A stretch of DNA of 64,000 nt from Verrucomicrobium sp. (GCA_028283855.1 JAPWJX010000009.1:62001-126000), one strand, 5' to 3'. Counted from the stretch's first letter, positions 36,383 to 45,479 are shown. The notes: a model not told the origin generated them from the sequence alone. Made by a program: numbers and translations.

Positions 36383-37692
36383 GGATTTTCTGGCCGCTCT
36401 TCGGCGCGGTGCTGGCGCTCATGGTGGCGGGCATCGTCCTGGGATTGGTGAGCGTGGGCCCGGCGGCCTGGCTGATCGGCTTTTCCTACATCGCTTACGA
36501 TTCCTGGATTTTGGGCCGGATGGTTTGGGGGAGCTGGCGGCTGCCCCGTCGGGAAGGCGTTCCTGCCGGTTCCCGCCTCACGGTGACCGTCGTCGTCTGC
36601 GCGCGGAATGAGAGGGTGATTCTCCCGTCCTGCTTGGAAAGCCTCGCGGCGCAGGACGAGCCGGCGGAGGAAATCATCGTCCTGGACGACGGCTCGACGG
36701 ACGGGACCGCCGCCTGGATGGCGGCGGCTTGGCCCGGGCTGCGGCTGGTCAGCCAGCCCCACTCCGGCAAGGCGGCGGCGCTCAATCGCGGCTGGCGGGC
36801 GGCGCGGGAAGAATTGGTCCTTACCCTGGACGCGGACACCCGGCCGGAACCGGGCGCGCTCCGCGCCGTGCGGGACGCCTTTGCCGCCGATCCCGCGCTG
36901 ACGGCGGCGGGCGGGGTGCTTTTTCCCCACTGCCGCCCCGCGCCCGGGGGGCAGCTCTTCGCCTTCTTTCAAAAGTTCGAGTATCTCCGCTCCTACCTGT
37001 GGCGCGCGGTCTGGGCGCGGGGGGAGATGCTGCTCCTGGTTTCCGGGGCCTTTGCCATCTATCGGCGGGAGGCGTTGGAGGCTCTGGGCGGCTTTGACGC
37101 GAAAAGCTGGGTGGAGGATTACGATCTGGTTTACCGCCTTTACCGCCACGCGGGGGACCGGGGATTGCCCTGGAAGGTCGGCGTGGTGGCCGGGGCGCGG
37201 GCGGTGACGGACGCGCCCGCCGCCTTCCGGCCTTTCCTGCACCAGCGGACGCGGTGGTTCGCCGGATTCCTCGACACCCTTTTCCAAGCGCGGGAAATGG
37301 TCGGCAACGGCCGCTACGGCGCCATGGGGCGGCGGATGCTGCCGATGAAGGTCGTCGACACGCTCCTGCCGCTCTATGCCCTGCTGGCCCTGCTGCTCCT
37401 GGCTTATCTTCTTCTTTCCGGGAGCGCCTGGAGCGGGCCGATCCTGGCCGTCCTTCTGGCGAAGTTTCTTTACGACATCCTCCTGCACGCCGCCGCCATC
37501 GGCCTTTTCCAGCGGTGGCAGGGCCTCCCGCAGAGCCCGGCGCTCTGGTTCCAGGCCCTTGCCGCCACGGTGACGGAGCCGTTCTTTTTCCAGATCCTGC
37601 GCCATCTGGGGGCTTTTCTGGGATGGATCGCCTTCCTGCGGCGGCGGGTCCATTGGACGCCCCAGCGGGAGGTCTCGACGGGGAATCCGTAG
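36373..37692 (+). CDS. Membrane glycosyltransferase family 2
   Basis: 439 residues from the ATG at MRVGIFW. N-terminal membrane segments are followed by a GT2 catalytic domain with VVVCARNE, VLDDGSTDGT, the metal site LDADTRP, the acceptor-site acids VEDYDL and the processive signature HQRTRW (QxxRW). C-terminal membrane segments follow. This layout resembles hyaluronan or poly-GlcNAc synthases, so it likely makes or exports a polysaccharide. It is translationally coupled to ribD, though functionally unrelated. Confidence 0.88.
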   Translation: MRVGIFWPLFGAVLALMVAGIVLGLVSVGPAAWLIGFSYIAYDSWILGRMVWGSWRLPRREGVPAGSRLTVTVVVCARNERVILPSCLESLAAQDEPAEEIIVLDDGSTDGTAAWMAAAWPGLRLVSQPHSGKAAALNRGWRAAREELVLTLDADTRPEPGALRAVRDAFAADPALTAAGGVLFPHCRPAPGGQLFAFFQKFEYLRSYLWRAVWARGEMLLLVSGAFAIYRREALEALGGFDAKSWVEDYDLVYRLYRHAGDRGLPWKVGVVAGARAVTDAPAAFRPFLHQRTRWFAGFLDTLFQAREMVGNGRYGAMGRRMLPMKVVDTLLPLYALLALLLLAYLLLSGSAWSGPILAVLLAKFLYDILLHAAAIGLFQRWQGLPQSPALWFQALAATVTEPFFFQILRHLGAFLGWIAFLRRRVHWTPQREVSTGNP

Positions 37693-37709
37693 GTTCTTAA
37701 TGTAAATTT

Positions 37710-38303
37710 ATGTTCACCGGTTTGATCGAGATGCGCGGCACCGTGATGGCCCGCGAGGTTGGCGCGGACGCCGTGAAGCTGACCCTGGAGGCGGGCCAAA
37801 TGGCCGCCGAGGCGGTGCTGGGAGAGAGCATCGCGGTCAACGGCTGCTGCCTGACCGTCGCCGCGATCGAGGAGGAGTGCCTCCGCTTCGACCTCCTGGC
37901 GGAGACGGAACGGCGGACCAATTTGAAGTCCCTGCTGCCCGGCGCCACGGTGAACCTGGAGAGGGCCCTCCGCGCCGACGCCCGGCTGGGCGGCCACTTC
38001 GTCAGCGGCCACGTCGACCAGACCGGGCGGATCGCCGTTTGGGAGCCGCGGGGGAAGGATTACCGGCTGGAGGTGGAATTCGACCCCGCCTACGGCCGTT
38101 ACCTGGTGCCGAAGGGGTGCATCGCCGTCGACGGGATCAGCCTGACCCTGGCGGAGGTGGAGAAGGACCGCTTCGGCGTCTGGATCATCCCCCATACCCG
38201 CTCCGTCACCGCGCTGGAGGAACGGAAGGCCGGGGATCTGGTAAATCTGGAATTCGACCTCCTGGCCAAATACGTCGAGAAAATGGTGAAACCGCAGGGC
38301 TGA
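37710..38303 (+). CDS. ribE: Riboflavin synthase alpha subunit
   Basis: 197 residues. MFTGLIEMRGTV and the second barrel repeat with SGHVDQTGRIA show the two-lumazine-domain architecture, and GESIAVNGCCLTV and KGCIAVDGISLTL are the paired repeat signatures. It dismutates two lumazine molecules into riboflavin and the pyrimidine precursor. It closes the riboflavin cluster in this window. No FMN riboswitch is visible upstream. Confidence 0.95.
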   Translation: MFTGLIEMRGTVMAREVGADAVKLTLEAGQMAAEAVLGESIAVNGCCLTVAAIEEECLRFDLLAETERRTNLKSLLPGATVNLERALRADARLGGHFVSGHVDQTGRIAVWEPRGKDYRLEVEFDPAYGRYLVPKGCIAVDGISLTLAEVEKDRFGVWIIPHTRSVTALEERKAGDLVNLEFDLLAKYVEKMVKPQG

Positions 38304-38344
38304 TCTTGCGTCTTGTCCGGTAACGAATAATTTTGCCTCTTAAC

Positions 38345-38920
38345 ATGAAGAAGACCTTTTTCGCCGCGTTGCTCCTCCTGGCGGGCTGCTCCCAGCCGAA
38401 CGTCCACTACGTCGACCCGAATGCCCAGGGCACCATCGCCGGCACGGGCATCGAGTCCCAGGACATCAACGCGGCGGCCGCCCAGGCCGCGCAGTCGATC
38501 GTCAACATTCCGCAGATCGCCGCCGCCTCCAAGGCGCCGATCATCATGATCACGCCGGTGGTGAACAAATCGAGCAGCCCGATCGACACCTCCCTCTACA
38601 CCAGCATCCTGCGCGATTCCCTGCTGAACAATAGCGGCGGGAAGGTCCGCTTCGTCGATCGCTCCAACATGGCGGTGAACGAGAAGGAAGACCAGATGGC
38701 CTCCAGCGGCGAGGTCCAGTCCCAGGGGAAGCGCTCCGCCAGCTCCTACGACTACGTGCTGACCGCCGAGCTGCAGGGCATCGGCATGGCTTCCAGCCAG
38801 GGCCAGAGCGACTACTTCCGCGTCGCCTTCAAGCTCATCGACCGCCGCAGCGACATTCTGCTTTGGACCAACGCCTACCAGATCAAGAAGGAAGGCAAGG
38901 AGAGCGCGGTCTACCGCTAA
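38345..38920 (+). CDS. LpoB-type lipoprotein (PBP activator-like)
   Basis: 191 residues from the ATG nearest a lipobox (FFAALLLLAGCS), so the mature protein is lipid-anchored. The domain after residue 40 has the pattern KAPIIMITPVVNKSSSPIDT, SLYTSILRDSLLNN and VRFVDRSNM, typical of the FlgO/LpoB superfamily. In Proteobacteria LpoB activates PBP1b from the outer membrane. It heads a three-lipoprotein group. Confidence 0.75.
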   Translation: MKKTFFAALLLLAGCSQPNVHYVDPNAQGTIAGTGIESQDINAAAAQAAQSIVNIPQIAAASKAPIIMITPVVNKSSSPIDTSLYTSILRDSLLNNSGGKVRFVDRSNMAVNEKEDQMASSGEVQSQGKRSASSYDYVLTAELQGIGMASSQGQSDYFRVAFKLIDRRSDILLWTNAYQIKKEGKESAVYR

Positions 38921-38924
38921 GCGG

Positions 38925-40124
38925 ATGAACGCCCTTGCGCGGCTCGCCTGTCTGGCCGCCCTTATCTGCCTGGCCGCCTGCTCCGGTTCCGGCACGCCGA
39001 AGGTGACGGCGGAACAGGCCGCCGCCGCCAACGCGCAGGCGGCCCGGGAGGCCCCGGCCGAATACCGCAGCCGCTACGCGGAGCTGCTCACCGGCGGGGA
39101 GCAGGACTATGTCCTGCGCGCCATGCGCCTGGGGCTGGACGCCATCCATTCCGGCGACCACGCCTTCGCCGCCAAGGTCTTCGACCAGGCCATCCGCCGG
39201 GTGGCCGCCCTCCAGGAAGGCTCCACCCAGGCGGACCGCGCCAAGAGCAAGTTCGTGGCGGAGCAGGAGAAATGGTTCAAGGGGGAGAATTACGAGCGGT
39301 CCTCCCTCTACCTCTACCGCGGCCTTCTTTATTTGGAAGCGGGCGACTACGGCAACGCCGCCGCCTGCGCGAAGCGGTGCGAGCTGGAAGACGTCACGAA
39401 CAACGAGCAGACCCAGGGCGATTGGTATAGCGCCGAGTGGCTCCTGGCCATGGCCTCCCTCCTGCAGGGCGATCCCGGCACCGCACGCGACGCCCTGGCC
39501 CGCGCGGCCAATTTCCCCAGCAAGCAGGGCCTGGTGCCGAAGCCCGACGCGGATTGGAACGTCATCATCATCGGCGAGGCGGGGCGGGGACCGATCAAGG
39601 TCCGCCGGGGCCGTTACGGAGAGCAGCTCTTCATCGAGGAGGGGAGCTGCAGGACGCTGCGCCTGACCGTCGGCGCGGGGGACGCCAAGCCGGTGGTGAC
39701 CGCCGCGGCGGAAAACCTCTACTACCAGGCCTCCACGCGCGGCGACCGGAAAGTGGACCACATTCTCCACGGCAAGGCCGTCTTTAAGGACGCCACGAAC
39801 ATGGCGGGCGACGCGGCCATCGTCGCCGGAGCGGGCACCGCGCTGACCAGCGACAACCAGACGCAGAGCCTGGTGGGCCTGGGCCTGATCGTCGGCGGCG
39901 TCATCAGCAAGGCGATTTCCGGCGCGGCCGAGCCCCAGGCCGACATCCGCGCGTGGGACAACCTGCCCCACTCCCTTTTCCTGACCGGCCTCCGCTGCCC
40001 GCCCGGCGCGGCGAAGATCCGGATCGAGGCGCGGGAGGGGAACGAGAGCGTCGTCTCCACCGTCACGAAGGACATCACCGTCTCCGGCAGCAACAAAACC
40101 TACATCTGGCTTAAATTCCCATGA
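38925..40124 (+). CDS. COG3014-like lipoprotein with TPR-type helices
   Basis: 399 residues with a lipobox (ICLAACSG). The first 200 residues are helical with TPR-like periodicity (YLYRGLLYLEAGDYGNAAACAK). A distinct later section contains a Gly/Ala-rich hydrophobic stretch (LVGLGLIVGGVIS). It follows the LpoB-like gene by four bases and overlaps the YcfL-like gene by four. The trio LpoB, COG3014 and YcfL occurs together in other bacteria, so an envelope role is inferred. Confidence 0.7.
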   Translation: MNALARLACLAALICLAACSGSGTPKVTAEQAAAANAQAAREAPAEYRSRYAELLTGGEQDYVLRAMRLGLDAIHSGDHAFAAKVFDQAIRRVAALQEGSTQADRAKSKFVAEQEKWFKGENYERSSLYLYRGLLYLEAGDYGNAAACAKRCELEDVTNNEQTQGDWYSAEWLLAMASLLQGDPGTARDALARAANFPSKQGLVPKPDADWNVIIIGEAGRGPIKVRRGRYGEQLFIEEGSCRTLRLTVGAGDAKPVVTAAAENLYYQASTRGDRKVDHILHGKAVFKDATNMAGDAAIVAGAGTALTSDNQTQSLVGLGLIVGGVISKAISGAAEPQADIRAWDNLPHSLFLTGLRCPPGAAKIRIEAREGNESVVSTVTKDITVSGSNKTYIWLKFP

Positions 40125-40555
40125 AGAAGATTGCCTCCCTCTGCCTCGCCCTCCTCCTCGCCGGCTGCGCCGAAGGGCCCAGCGTGCCCGTCTCCAATCC
40201 CAAGAGCCCGGAAACGGCGGGAGCGCCCATCGTCCTCTTTGACGGCGATTTGAAGGATGACCTGGCCGTCGACGTGGTCCGCATCGGGCCGAATGCGAAC
40301 AATTACCTGACCGTGCAGGCCAACCTGCGGAACCGGACCGATAGCGACCTGGAAATCCAGGTGCAGACCCTTTTCTACAACTCTTTTGGACGGGTGCTGA
40401 ACAACGAGCCGGGAAACCAGACGGCATGGACCAACGTGCAGCTGACGGCCAACGAGACGATGCCCTACGCCTCCCAGGCGATCGACGCCTCCGCCACGCG
40501 CGCCACGGTCCGCGTCCGCTACCTGCACCGCCCCCGGCACAGCGACTGGGATTAA
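40121..40555 (+). CDS. YcfL-like (DUF1425) lipoprotein
   Basis: 144 residues with a signal and lipobox (LCLALLLAGCAEG). The mature domain (VQANLRNRTDSDLEIQVQTL and FYNSFGRVLN) matches the DUF1425/YcfL family, beta-rich proteins found near LpoB-type genes. It is the third gene of the lipoprotein trio. The stop overlaps the stop of the convergent response regulator. Confidence 0.75.
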   Translation: MKKIASLCLALLLAGCAEGPSVPVSNPKSPETAGAPIVLFDGDLKDDLAVDVVRIGPNANNYLTVQANLRNRTDSDLEIQVQTLFYNSFGRVLNNEPGNQTAWTNVQLTANETMPYASQAIDASATRATVRVRYLHRPRHSDWD

Positions 40556-41133
40556 TCCTGCGGCGGCTCGGCGGCCAGCTGGGCCAGCTCCGGCTTGACC
40601 ACCTTCTCATAGCAGTCCGGGCAGATGCCGTGGGAGAAGTTGGAGCCGGTGGCTTCCCGGATGTAGCTCTCGATCTGCTGCCAGTAGTTCCCGTCGTCGC
40701 GGATCTTCCGGCAATACATGCAGATGGGGAGGAGGGACTTTAACTGCCGGATCTCCGTGGTGAACTGCATGATCCGCTCCGCCACGCGCAGCCGGTTGGA
40801 GATTTCGTCATGGTCGAAGGGCTTCATGAGGAAGTCGTCGATGCCCATGGAGACGGCTTCCGCGTAGCGGTCCGCCTTCGGCCGGGTGGAGCTGACCAGG
40901 ATGAAATAGACGTAGCCCGCCTTGCGGATGCTGCGGACGGCCTGGGAAAGTTCCATGCCGTCCATCTCCGGCATCCGCCAATCGCTGATGACCATCTGGA
41001 TGTCGGTGTCCTGGAAGATGCCCAGGGCTTCGCGGCCGTTTTTGGCCATCACCACCTGGTGGCCCAGGCTTTCCAGGCTCAGCTGCAGGACGCGCTGACA
41101 GATCATGTCATCGTCGACGACTAGGACTTTCAT
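40552..41133 (-). CDS. Response regulator with C-terminal Cys4 domain
   Basis: 193 residues. An N-terminal receiver has VVDDD and the phospho-acceptor ISDWRMPEMDG, with the K of MKPFD. The C-terminal part has two CxxC pairs (ICMYCRKIRDDGNYWQQIES and GICPDCYEK), a small zinc-binding output domain seen in GGDEF-less regulators. It has no DNA-binding domain. It overlaps the REC-Hpt gene by four bases and is translated with it. Confidence 0.88.
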   Translation of the reverse strand: MKVLVVDDDMICQRVLQLSLESLGHQVVMAKNGREALGIFQDTDIQMVISDWRMPEMDGMELSQAVRSIRKAGYVYFILVSSTRPKADRYAEAVSMGIDDFLMKPFDHDEISNRLRVAERIMQFTTEIRQLKSLLPICMYCRKIRDDGNYWQQIESYIREATGSNFSHGICPDCYEKVVKPELAQLAAEPPQD

Positions 41134-41864
41134 TCTTTGATGTGGGTGTGGACCAGTTCGGAGAGGGTTTTGAGTTCCTGGGCGGCCAGGCGGTGGCAGC
41201 CGTGGACCAGGGCGCCGTCGGCCCGCTCGGCGGCTTCTTCCGCCACGACGCAGATTTGGTGCAGCTCAGAGGCGCCCAGGTTCACCGCCCCGCCTTGGAG
41301 CTGGTGGAACAGGCGGCTTAACGTGGGGAAGTCCTGCGCCTTTTCCGCTACGGCGACTTCTTCCATGCGCATCTCCGCTTCCTGGAAGAAGAGGGTGGCC
41401 AGCTCCGTGACGAAGACGGGGCCGCCCATCTCCCGCAATTCGGCCAAGCGGCGGCGCAGGTTCAGCCGGGCCTCGTCCGCGTGGATGGAGGGGCGGCCTT
41501 GGAGGACGCGCTGGATGTCGGCGATCAGGATCGGCTTGCTCAGGAAGTCGTCCATGCCGTTGGCCAGGCAGGTGATCCGCATGCGGTCCTGGCGGGCGGC
41601 GGTGACGGCGACGATCCGCGGCGCGGCTTCCCGCCCCGGCGTGGAGCGGATGCGGCGGGTGGTTTCCAGGCCGTCGAGGCCGGGCATGGAAAGGTCGATG
41701 AAGAGGAGCTGGTAATTCTTGTTCCGCAGGGCGTCGAGGGCGTGGAGGCCGTCGTCCACCATGTCGTAGGTCTGGCCCAGGTTGTCCAGCATGCGGGCCA
41801 GCAGCTGGCGGGTCACCCGGTGATCCTCCGCGATGAGGATGTGGGGGGCGTCCGCAGGAGCCAT
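41130..41864 (-). CDS. Receiver-Hpt phosphotransfer protein
   Basis: 244 residues. The receiver (LIAEDHRVTRQLLARML, phospho-acceptor FIDLSMPGLDG, Lys of LSKPI) is followed by a C-terminal Hpt domain whose H-box is LFHQLQGGAVNLGA, with the phospho-accepting His. Such proteins pass phosphate from hybrid kinases to a final regulator. Its partner may be the Cys4 regulator immediately downstream, and a candidate donor is the GAF hybrid kinase at 8883. Confidence 0.85.
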   Translation of the reverse strand: MAPADAPHILIAEDHRVTRQLLARMLDNLGQTYDMVDDGLHALDALRNKNYQLLFIDLSMPGLDGLETTRRIRSTPGREAAPRIVAVTAARQDRMRITCLANGMDDFLSKPILIADIQRVLQGRPSIHADEARLNLRRRLAELREMGGPVFVTELATLFFQEAEMRMEEVAVAEKAQDFPTLSRLFHQLQGGAVNLGASELHQICVVAEEAAERADGALVHGCHRLAAQELKTLSELVHTHIKE

Positions 41865-41883
41865 ACTTCCTTACCTTAGCGCG

Positions 41884-42768
41884 TTATTCCAAAAATAGAA
41901 GCCCGGCTCGGCGGCGCAGGTGGCGGCCGCCTTTGAGGTTCAGCTTGGCGGGGCCTTTTTTTTCCAAAAGGGAGCGGGCCTCCTCGATTTTTTCAAAGGA
42001 AAGGCCGGTGACGCCCCGGTTTTCCAGCCACCGGCGGAGCAGCCGCCGCTGCCAGGCCACGGGCTCTCCCACCAAGGAGGAGAGGGGAAGCCGCTGGGAA
42101 GCGGCCTGGGCGGCCACTTGTTCTTCCAGCCAATCTTGTTCCGCCCGTTGGATTTCCGCCGTGCGGTGGAGGAGGCGGCGCAGGCCGGGCGCGTATTGCT
42201 TTTCCAGCAGGGGCAGGAGTTCCAGGCGGATCCGGTTGCGCAGGAATTTTGAATCGTGATTACTGGAATCGTTGCGGTGGGGGATTTCTCGTTCAGCCGC
42301 GTAGGAGGCGATTTCCGCCCGCCATACGCCGAGCCAGGGGCGGTGGATGGTGAGTCCGTCCCGGACGCTTAGAGGGGCCATGCCGGACCAGGAGGAGCCG
42401 GTGCCGCGCAGGAGTTGGAGGAGAAAAGTCTCCACCTGGTCGTCGGCGTGGTGGGCGAGGGCCAGGTCGTGAAGGCCGGTTTTCTTTGCCGCGCGGAGGA
42501 AGAAGGCCCAGCGGGCGCGGCGGGCCTCCGCCTCGCTTTTTTTGCCGGCGGCGGCGCGGGCGGTGTGGAAGGTGAGTTTGTGCCGCTTGGCCAGGGCGGC
42601 GGCCCAGCGGGCGTCTTCCCGGCTTTCCGGCCGCCAGCCGTGGTCGAAGTGGAGGAGGACGGGGCGGCGGCCGCTTTCCAGGAGGGCGTCTAGGAGCGCG
42701 CAGGAATCGAGCCCGCCGGAGAAGCCGAGCAGGAGCTTTTTCGGCAGCGCGTCCAGGGGGCCGGTCAT
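41884..42768 (-). CDS. tilS: tRNA(Ile)-lysidine synthase
   Basis: 294 residues, a short TilS that lacks the C-terminal extension of the E. coli protein. The P-loop SGGLDSCALLDAL, HFDHGWRPES, LALAHHADDQVETFLLQLLRG and DSSNHDSKFLRNRIR are all family hallmarks. It makes lysidine at C34 of the tRNA-Ile that reads AUA. The start overlaps the MFS stop by four bases. Confidence 0.93.
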   Translation of the reverse strand: MTGPLDALPKKLLLGFSGGLDSCALLDALLESGRRPVLLHFDHGWRPESREDARWAAALAKRHKLTFHTARAAAGKKSEAEARRARWAFFLRAAKKTGLHDLALAHHADDQVETFLLQLLRGTGSSWSGMAPLSVRDGLTIHRPWLGVWRAEIASYAAEREIPHRNDSSNHDSKFLRNRIRLELLPLLEKQYAPGLRRLLHRTAEIQRAEQDWLEEQVAAQAASQRLPLSSLVGEPVAWQRRLLRRWLENRGVTGLSFEKIEEARSLLEKKGPAKLNLKGGRHLRRRAGLLFLE

Positions 42769-44021
42769 GGGGCTTGGCGCGGGTCGAGCTTCACTTTCCC
42801 GACGAGCCAGCCGCCCAAGAGGAAGAAGGCGAGGGGGCCCATGAGCGCCAGCCGGGAGCTGTGGGTCAGGTAGGAGATGAGGCCGTAGACGAGGGGGCCG
42901 AAGCCCGCCGCCAGCTTGCCGAAGAGGCCCCAGAAGCCGAAGTATTCGGCGTGGCGGTCTTCCGGCGCCAGCAGGGCGACGACGGCGCGGCTGGCCGACT
43001 GGACGGAGCCGATGGCCAGCCCGGCCAGGTTCCCGACGACGTAGAACATCGTCACGGTGTGGGTCAGCGCCGCCCCGGCGACGACGACGATCCAAATGAC
43101 GAGGGTCAGGCGCAGCGTGGGAATGGAGCCCCAGCGGTCCTGAAGGATGCCGAAGAGGAAGGCCCCCGCGGAGGCGCTGATCTGGAGCAGGAGGAAGAAG
43201 AGGATCAGCTGCTGGCCGCCGAAGCCGATTTCCTTTTCCGCGTAGATGGCGGCGAAGGCGATGATGGTGGCCACGCCGCAGCTGTAGAGGAAGAAGGCGC
43301 TGAAGAAGGTGCGCAGCCGCCGGTCGCTGCCCAGGAGGCGGACGGTCTGGGCGATCCGCCCGGCGCCCGCGCGCCACAGCTCGCCGGGGGCCACGGGCTT
43401 CGGCACGGCGCGCTCCCGCAGGATGAGGAAGACGGGCCAGCCGGTGAAGAGGAAGAAGAGCGCGGTCAGGACGCTGGTGTGCTGGAGGTTGGCCTGGTTG
43501 GCCAGGGTGAAGCCGCCCTGGAGCAGGGGGAAGCAGAGGCCCAGGTTGGCCAGGCCGCCGACGTAGCCCATGCCCCAGCCGTAGCCGGAGATGCGGCCGA
43601 TCTCATGCGGCTTGGCCAGTTCCGGCAGGAAGCTGGAGTTGAAGTTTTCCCCCAGGGAGAAGGCGACGTTGGCGAAGATGAAGCAGATCATGGCCGCCGC
43701 GATGTCTCCCGGGCCGAAGCGGGAGAGGCAGAGGGTGAAGGCGACGCAGAGAAGGTAGCAGGCCAGGAGGGCCCGCTTCTTGCACGCGCGCAGGTCGGCC
43801 AGGACGCCCAGGAAAGGGGAGAGGAGGACGACGGCCATTTGGGAAAAGAACCCGGCCAGGCTCCAATACCAGTCCGCGTCGGCCCGCCCCCCGCAGATGA
43901 TCTTTGTGAAGTAGACGCTGAAGACGACCGTGACGATGACCACGGTGAAGGAGGCGTTGGCGAAATCGTAGGCGCACCAGGCGGCGATTTCCCGGCGTTT
44001 GACGGGGGGGAATTCAGGCAT
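42765..44021 (-). CDS. MFS transporter, UMF1/Atg22-like family
   Basis: 418 residues with twelve predicted membrane segments. REIAAWCAYDFANASFTVVI is the start motif of the bacterial UMF1 family related to Atg22. The pattern GYGWGMGYVGGL and the loop DRHAEYFGFWGLFGK support it. The substrate is unknown, though amino acid efflux is suggested for relatives. It overlaps tilS and the DUF971 gene by four and eight bases. Confidence 0.85.
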   Translation of the reverse strand: MPEFPPVKRREIAAWCAYDFANASFTVVIVTVVFSVYFTKIICGGRADADWYWSLAGFFSQMAVVLLSPFLGVLADLRACKKRALLACYLLCVAFTLCLSRFGPGDIAAAMICFIFANVAFSLGENFNSSFLPELAKPHEIGRISGYGWGMGYVGGLANLGLCFPLLQGGFTLANQANLQHTSVLTALFFLFTGWPVFLILRERAVPKPVAPGELWRAGAGRIAQTVRLLGSDRRLRTFFSAFFLYSCGVATIIAFAAIYAEKEIGFGGQQLILFFLLLQISASAGAFLFGILQDRWGSIPTLRLTLVIWIVVVAGAALTHTVTMFYVVGNLAGLAIGSVQSASRAVVALLAPEDRHAEYFGFWGLFGKLAAGFGPLVYGLISYLTHSSRLALMGPLAFFLLGGWLVGKVKLDPRQAP

Positions 44022-44328
44022 GGGAAAGCTCCCGCAGGAAGCGGTAGGTGAAGAGGCCGGTGTCGTGGCCGTCTTCCCAGGTGGGTTGGAAGGCGTAGCC
44101 GCCGACGACGCGCCAGGAGCGGAGGCGGTAGGCGGCGGGATTCTCCGGCGCGGGGGCGCGGCGGGGGGAGGGGGAGAGGAGGTCGGGCTCGCCGCCGCAG
44201 CGGGCGCAGGGGCAATGTTTGCGCAGGGCGTCCAGCTTGAGGTAGCTTTCCTTCCCGTCGCTCCAGGCGATCGCCAGTTCCTCGCCGATGAGGGCGACGT
44301 TCGCGGGGGCCACCCGTTCCTGAATCAT
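44014..44328 (-). CDS. DUF971 (GBBH-like N-terminal domain) protein
   Basis: 104 residues from the internal Met at MIQERVAP; a start 21 bases further out is possible. AIAWSDGKESYLKLDALRKH then CPCARC is the DUF971 signature, with a Cys motif that may bind zinc or an Fe-S cluster. DUF971 proteins are common in Fe-S carrier and Mrp-type contexts. The start codon overlaps the divergent hemW start by two bases. Confidence 0.8.
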   Translation of the reverse strand: MIQERVAPANVALIGEELAIAWSDGKESYLKLDALRKHCPCARCGGEPDLLSPSPRRAPAPENPAAYRLRSWRVVGGYAFQPTWEDGHDTGLFTYRFLRELSHA

Positions 44329-45475
44329 GCCGGATGCTACGTCAGCCACGCCCGCTTGGATAGGGCCAATCGCCGCCCAGGCCGGGACGGTGCGGCATCT
44401 CTATCTCCACGTCCCTTTTTGCGCGCGGGTCTGTCCCTACTGCGCCTTTTATGTGCATCAAGGGGGCGGGCAGGCGCAGCGGGCCTTTGCCTCCGCGCTG
44501 GCCCGGGAGATCGGGTGGGCGCGGCAGGCTTTCGACCTGCGGCCGGAAACGCTTTATCTGGGCGGCGGGACGCCCTCCCTTCTCCCGCCGGAGTCGGTGG
44601 AGGAGCTTTTCGCCGCGCTTCCGGCGATGGACGGGGAGGTGACGATGGAGGTGAACCCCGCCACGGTGACGGAGGCGAAGGCCCGCGCCTGGAAGGCGGC
44701 GGGGATCAACCGGATCAGCCTGGGGGCGCAGTCGTTCGACGCCGATTACCTGAAGCTTCTGGGACGCGACCACCGCCCGCAGGACATCGCGGAGACGGTG
44801 GCGCTCTTGCGCGCGCAGGGGTTCGACAACATCGGCATCGACCTCATGTTCGCCCTGCCGGGCCAGCCGGAGCGCGTCTGGCGGGAGACGCTGGAGCAGG
44901 CCATCGCGCTCCAGCCGGAGCACATCAGCTCCTATGCCCTGACCTATGAGGAGGACACGCCTTTCCTCTCCCGGCTGAAGAGCGGGGAGTGGAAGCAGGA
45001 CGAGCCGCGGGAGATCGCGATGTTCGAGGAGGCCTTTGCCAGGCTGGCCGGGGCGGGGCTGCCGTTTTACGAGGTTTCCAACTTTGCCCGGCCGGGGCGG
45101 GAGTCCCGGCATAACCGGGCCTACTGGCTGGGAGCGGGGTATCTGGGGCTGGGTCCCAGCGCCTACGCGACGGTGGGCGGCGCGCGCTGGCAGAATGTCC
45201 GGGACACGGCGCGCTACGTGGCGCAGGTGGAGGCCGGGCGGCTGCCGGTGGAGTTGGCGGAGCGGGAGGAATTCTCCCCGGAGATTCATTTGCGGGAGAA
45301 GATCCTCTTTGGCCTCCGCATGCGGGAAGGGGTCCCGGCGGCGCTTCTTCAGGGGTTTGAGAAACCCGCGCAGGAGGCGGTGGAGGAAGGCCTGGCGGTT
45401 TGGGAGGAGGAGCGCCTGAAGCTGACGCCGCGCGGGCGCCTGGTGGCGGACGGGGTGGCGGGTCTTTTCGTTTAG
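44327..45475 (+). CDS. hemW: HemW-like radical SAM protein
   Basis: 382 residues. The radical SAM motif CARVCPYCAF (CxxxCxxC), LYLGGGTPSLL, NIGIDLMFALPGQ and the C-terminal wing typical of HemW are present. HemW binds haem and was long misnamed as an oxygen-independent coproporphyrinogen oxidase. The core starts near residue 22, so a GTG at 44390 is an alternative start that would free space for a divergent promoter. Confidence 0.85.
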   Translation: MPDATSATPAWIGPIAAQAGTVRHLYLHVPFCARVCPYCAFYVHQGGGQAQRAFASALAREIGWARQAFDLRPETLYLGGGTPSLLPPESVEELFAALPAMDGEVTMEVNPATVTEAKARAWKAAGINRISLGAQSFDADYLKLLGRDHRPQDIAETVALLRAQGFDNIGIDLMFALPGQPERVWRETLEQAIALQPEHISSYALTYEEDTPFLSRLKSGEWKQDEPREIAMFEEAFARLAGAGLPFYEVSNFARPGRESRHNRAYWLGAGYLGLGPSAYATVGGARWQNVRDTARYVAQVEAGRLPVELAEREEFSPEIHLREKILFGLRMREGVPAALLQGFEKPAQEAVEEGLAVWEEERLKLTPRGRLVADGVAGLFV

Positions 45476-45479
45476 CCGA

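Noticed and set aside
37693-37709. FMN riboswitch ahead of ribE or ribBA
   Set aside because: There is too little intergenic sequence (17 bases each), with none of the conserved FMN-element boxes.
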